Below, piece by piece: positions 4,576-6,906 of a stretch of DNA of 6,906 bases. Made by a program: the position numbers and the translations under genes. Position 1 is the first letter of the stretch. Each line of letters opens with the position of its first letter. The notes under the pieces were generated by a model. That model was not told the DNA's origin. It made no database searches and saw nothing but the letters and a program-made list of their open reading frames with translations. The DNA comes from Pseudomonadota bacterium (GTDB lineage: Bacteria > Pseudomonadota > Alphaproteobacteria > Ferrovibrionales > Ferrovibrionaceae). The stretch is taken from the NCBI GenBank assembly GCA_023433835.1, contig JAEYTW010000650.1, positions 1-6,906 of the forward strand. Direction: 5' to 3'.

Positions 4576-6063
4576 ATGCAGATGCCCGCACCCGACCAGG
4601 CGGCGATCTCGGCCCTGCCAGCCCTGCTGGCCGAACTCGAAAGCTTCCTGCCCCCGGACTCGATCGTCGCCGAGCGCCGCTCGGTCAAGGCGTTCGAGAC
4701 CGACGGGCTGTCGGCCTATCGCCAGGAGCCGCTGTGCGCGGTGCTGCCGCGCACCACGGCCGAGGTTGCGCGCATCCTGCAGGTCTGCGATCGCCTGGGG
4801 ATCAAGGTGGTGCCGCGCGGCGCCGGCACCGGCTTGTCCGGCGGCGCGCTGCCGCTGGCCGACGGGGTGCTGCTGGTGATGAGCCGGTTCAACCGCGTGC
4901 TCGACATCGACCTGCCCAATCGCTGCGCCGTGGTCCAGCCGGGCGTCACCAATCTCGGCATCACCCGCGCGGTCGAGGGGCAGGGTTTCTACTACGCCCC
5001 CGACCCGTCCAGCCAGATCGCCTGCACGATCGGCGGCAACGTGGCCGAGAATTCCGGCGGCGTGCATTGCCTGAAATACGGCCTGACCACCAACAACATC
5101 CTGGGCGTCGAACTCGTGCTGATGTCGGGCGAGGTGATCCGGCTGGGCGGCAGGCACATGGATGCGGCGGGTCTCGACCTGATGGGCGTGGTCTGCGGCT
5201 CGGAAGGCCTGCTCGGCGTCATCACCGAAGTCACCGTGCGCCTGCTGCCCAAGCCCGAGACGGCGCGTGCCGTGCTGCTCGGCTTCCCGTCGTCCGAAGC
5301 GGCCGGCGACTGCGTCGCCCGGGTGATCGCCGCCGGCATCATCCCCGGCGGCATGGAGATGATGGACAAGCCGGCGCTGAACGCCACCGAGGATTTCGTC
5401 CAGGCCGGCTATCCGCGCGATGCCGAGGCGCTGCTGATCGTCGAACTTGACGGGCCGGGCGCCGAGGTCGACCACCTGATCGGCGCGGTGTCCGAGATCG
5501 CCGATGCCTGCGGCGCGACCTACCGCCGGATCTCGACCACGGAGGCCGAGCGGCAATTGTTCTGGGCCGGGCGCAAGGCCGCCTTCCCCGCCGCCGGCCG
5601 CATCTCGCCCGATTACCTCTGCATGGACGGTACGATCCCGAGGAAGCGCCTGCCGGAAGTGCTGAGCCGCATGCAGGACCTGTCGCGCAAGCACGATTTG
5701 CGCGTCGCCAACGTCTTCCACGCCGGCGACGGCAACCTGCACCCCCTGATCCTCTACGACGCCAACGAAGGCGATCAGCTGGCCCGCGCCGAAGCCTTCG
5801 GCGCCGACATCCTGCGCCTCTGCGTCGAGGGCGGCGGCGTCCTGACCGGCGAGCACGGCGTCGGCGTCGAGAAGCGCGACCTGATGCCGGCGATGTTCGA
5901 CGAGGTCGACCTGAACCAGCAGCAGCGGCTGAAATGCGCCTTCGACCCGACGCAGCGGCTGAACCCCGGCAAAGTGTTCCCCACCCTGCATCGCTGCGCC
6001 GAACTGGGCCGCCTGCATGTCCATCGCGGCGCCCTGCCCTTCCCCGACCTGCCGCGGTTCTGA
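4576..6063 (+). CDS. glcD: Glycolate oxidase FAD-linked subunit GlcD
   Basis: GlcD is the FAD subunit of the GlcDEF complex, which oxidises glycolate (and often D-lactate) to glyoxylate (pyruvate) and feeds electrons to the respiratory chain. From ATG 4576 the protein has 495 residues, against 499 in E. coli. The N-terminal FAD-binding domain has PRGAGTGLSGG at 80-90 and PDPSSQIACTIGGNVAEN at 142-159. The C-terminal FAD oxidase domain has HAGDGNLHP at 382-390, whose His382 and His389 are likely metal ligands, and GEHGVGVEK at 425-433. The last 27 or so residues (PTLHRCAELGRLHVH onward, ending PFPDLPRF) match the E. coli tail almost position for position. This is why I call GlcD rather than a generic D-lactate dehydrogenase. 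An alternative TTG at 4543 would add 11 residues but lacks a ribosome binding site. glcE follows after 15 bp. Confidence 0.95.
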   Translation: MQMPAPDQAAISALPALLAELESFLPPDSIVAERRSVKAFETDGLSAYRQEPLCAVLPRTTAEVARILQVCDRLGIKVVPRGAGTGLSGGALPLADGVLLVMSRFNRVLDIDLPNRCAVVQPGVTNLGITRAVEGQGFYYAPDPSSQIACTIGGNVAENSGGVHCLKYGLTTNNILGVELVLMSGEVIRLGGRHMDAAGLDLMGVVCGSEGLLGVITEVTVRLLPKPETARAVLLGFPSSEAAGDCVARVIAAGIIPGGMEMMDKPALNATEDFVQAGYPRDAEALLIVELDGPGAEVDHLIGAVSEIADACGATYRRISTTEAERQLFWAGRKAAFPAAGRISPDYLCMDGTIPRKRLPEVLSRMQDLSRKHDLRVANVFHAGDGNLHPLILYDANEGDQLARAEAFGADILRLCVEGGGVLTGEHGVGVEKRDLMPAMFDEVDLNQQQRLKCAFDPTQRLNPGKVFPTLHRCAELGRLHVHRGALPFPDLPRF

Positions 6064-6078
6064 TGCCCCGGATCCCCC

Positions 6079-6906
6079 ATGACTGAGATACTGCACGCCC
6101 GCGACGAGCGGGACATCACCGAGACCGTTGCCTGGGCGCTGGCCGGCAACCACCCCCTCGAACTGCGCGGCCGCGGCAGCAAGGCCGGGCTCGGCCATGC
6201 CGTCGCCGTCGATCACGTCCTCGATCTGTCGCGGCTGTCGGGCATATCGTCCTACGAACCCGAGGAACTGGTGCTGACCGCGCAGGCCTGCACGCCGATG
6301 GCCGAGATCGAGGCCCTGCTGGTCCAGCGGGGCCAGCAACTGGCGTTCGAACCGCCGGATCTCGGCCCGCTGCTCGGCACCGGCGGCGGCACGCTAGCCG
6401 GCGCGCTTTCCTGCAACCTTGCCGGGCCGCGACGCTTCAAGGCCGGTGCGGCGCGCGATCATTTCCTCGGCTTCCGTGGCGTCTCGGGGCGGGCCGAAGC
6501 CTTCAAGGCCGGCGGCAAGGTGGTCAAGAACGTCACCGGCTACGACCTGTGCAAGCTGGTCGCCGGCTCCTACGGCACGCTGGTCGCGCTGACCGAGGTG
6601 ACCATCAAGGTCCTACCGGCGCCGGAAACCCAGCGCACCTTGCAGCTGCGCGGCATCGAGCCCCAGGCCGCGATGGTCGCGGCCGCCAATTCGCCGCATG
6701 AAGTCTCGGGGCTGGCGCTGGTCGACGGCGTCACGTCGATCCGCATCGAAGGCCCGGAACCCTCGGTCGCCTATCGGCTGAAGGCATTGACCGGGCAGCT
6801 CGGCGGCGACGCGGACGTGCTGGACGACGCCGCCTCGCGCCGTTTCTGGCGCGACGTCCGCGACGTCGCGGTCTTCGGCCGGCACCGGGACCGCGCGCTG
6901 TGGCGC
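6079..6906 (+). CDS. glcE: Glycolate oxidase FAD-binding subunit GlcE, 3' end missing
   Basis: GlcE is the second FAD-type subunit of glycolate oxidase and acts with GlcD and the Fe-S subunit GlcF. The frame from ATG 6079 is open to the window end, giving 276 residues of an expected 350 or so. Visible motifs of the PCMH FAD-binding fold are LRGRGSKAGLG at 29-39, TGGGTLAGALSCNLAGPRR at 101-119 and GGKVVKNVTGYDLCKLVAG at 145-163, the last being very characteristic of GlcE. It starts 15 bp after the glcD stop and in the same reading frame. The ribosome binding site is poor (GGA at 6070-6072), so translation may be coupled to glcD. No alternative start lies between the glcD TGA and this ATG. glcF is the expected next gene but is outside the window. 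Confidence 0.93.
   Translation, partial: MTEILHARDERDITETVAWALAGNHPLELRGRGSKAGLGHAVAVDHVLDLSRLSGISSYEPEELVLTAQACTPMAEIEALLVQRGQQLAFEPPDLGPLLGTGGGTLAGALSCNLAGPRRFKAGAARDHFLGFRGVSGRAEAFKAGGKVVKNVTGYDLCKLVAGSYGTLVALTEVTIKVLPAPETQRTLQLRGIEPQAAMVAAANSPHEVSGLALVDGVTSIRIEGPEPSVAYRLKALTGQLGGDADVLDDAASRRFWRDVRDVAVFGRHRDRALWR

Noticed and set aside
3760..6339. Very long open frame (859 codons) on the minus strand opposite the FMN enzyme, glcD and the start of glcE
   Set aside because: The opposite strand carries three clear family matches with intact motifs. The minus-strand translation is low-complexity (rich in A, G, Q, H, D, R), as expected for the shadow of GC-rich codons.

Overview
GC-rich bacterial DNA with dense gene packing, strong preference for G or C at third codon positions and only one markedly AT-rich interval. 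The gene content (a glcDE pair beside an LldD-type enzyme and a FadR-type regulator, an acdS gene, a spermidine-synthase-like protein and a small cysteine-rich lipoprotein) suggests a plant- or soil-associated alphaproteobacterium. That placement is inference from protein style, not from a marker gene.

Layout. Positions 2-694 (+) hold the 3' part of a spermidine-synthase-like methyltransferase-fold protein. A small lipoprotein gene (752-1162, +) follows and converges on acdS across a 214-bp gap. That gap contains several inverted repeats and a possible 37-residue minus-strand reading frame. ACC deaminase acdS (1377-2387, -) has a 163-bp upstream region whose core is only about 22% GC. Upstream of it on the same strand is a FadR/FCD-type GntR regulator (2551-3315, -). 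Divergent from the regulator, across 81 bp carrying a 36-bp palindrome and a likely promoter, runs an operon-like series on the plus strand: an FMN-dependent 2-hydroxyacid dehydrogenase (3397-4533), glcD (4576-6063) and glcE (6079 to the window end, incomplete). glcF would be expected next but is outside the window.

How the genes fit together. The plus-strand operon encodes two independent ways of oxidising 2-hydroxyacids to 2-oxoacids: a single-protein FMN enzyme (usually L-lactate or similar substrates) and the FAD/Fe-S GlcDEF complex (glycolate, D-lactate). The divergent FCD regulator belongs to the group that includes GlcC, LldR and PdhR and keeps all four metal ligands, so it is the natural candidate to sense the hydroxyacid or oxoacid. 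acdS breaks down the ethylene precursor ACC to 2-oxobutyrate and ammonia. With the regulator directly upstream and no Lrp-type acdR in view, this could be a plant-interaction locus joining ACC consumption to use of plant-derived glycolate or lactate. Every enzyme here belongs to a known family. The less ordinary parts are the gene combination, the acdS leader, the palindrome, and substitutions in the FMN enzyme's phosphate-binding site.
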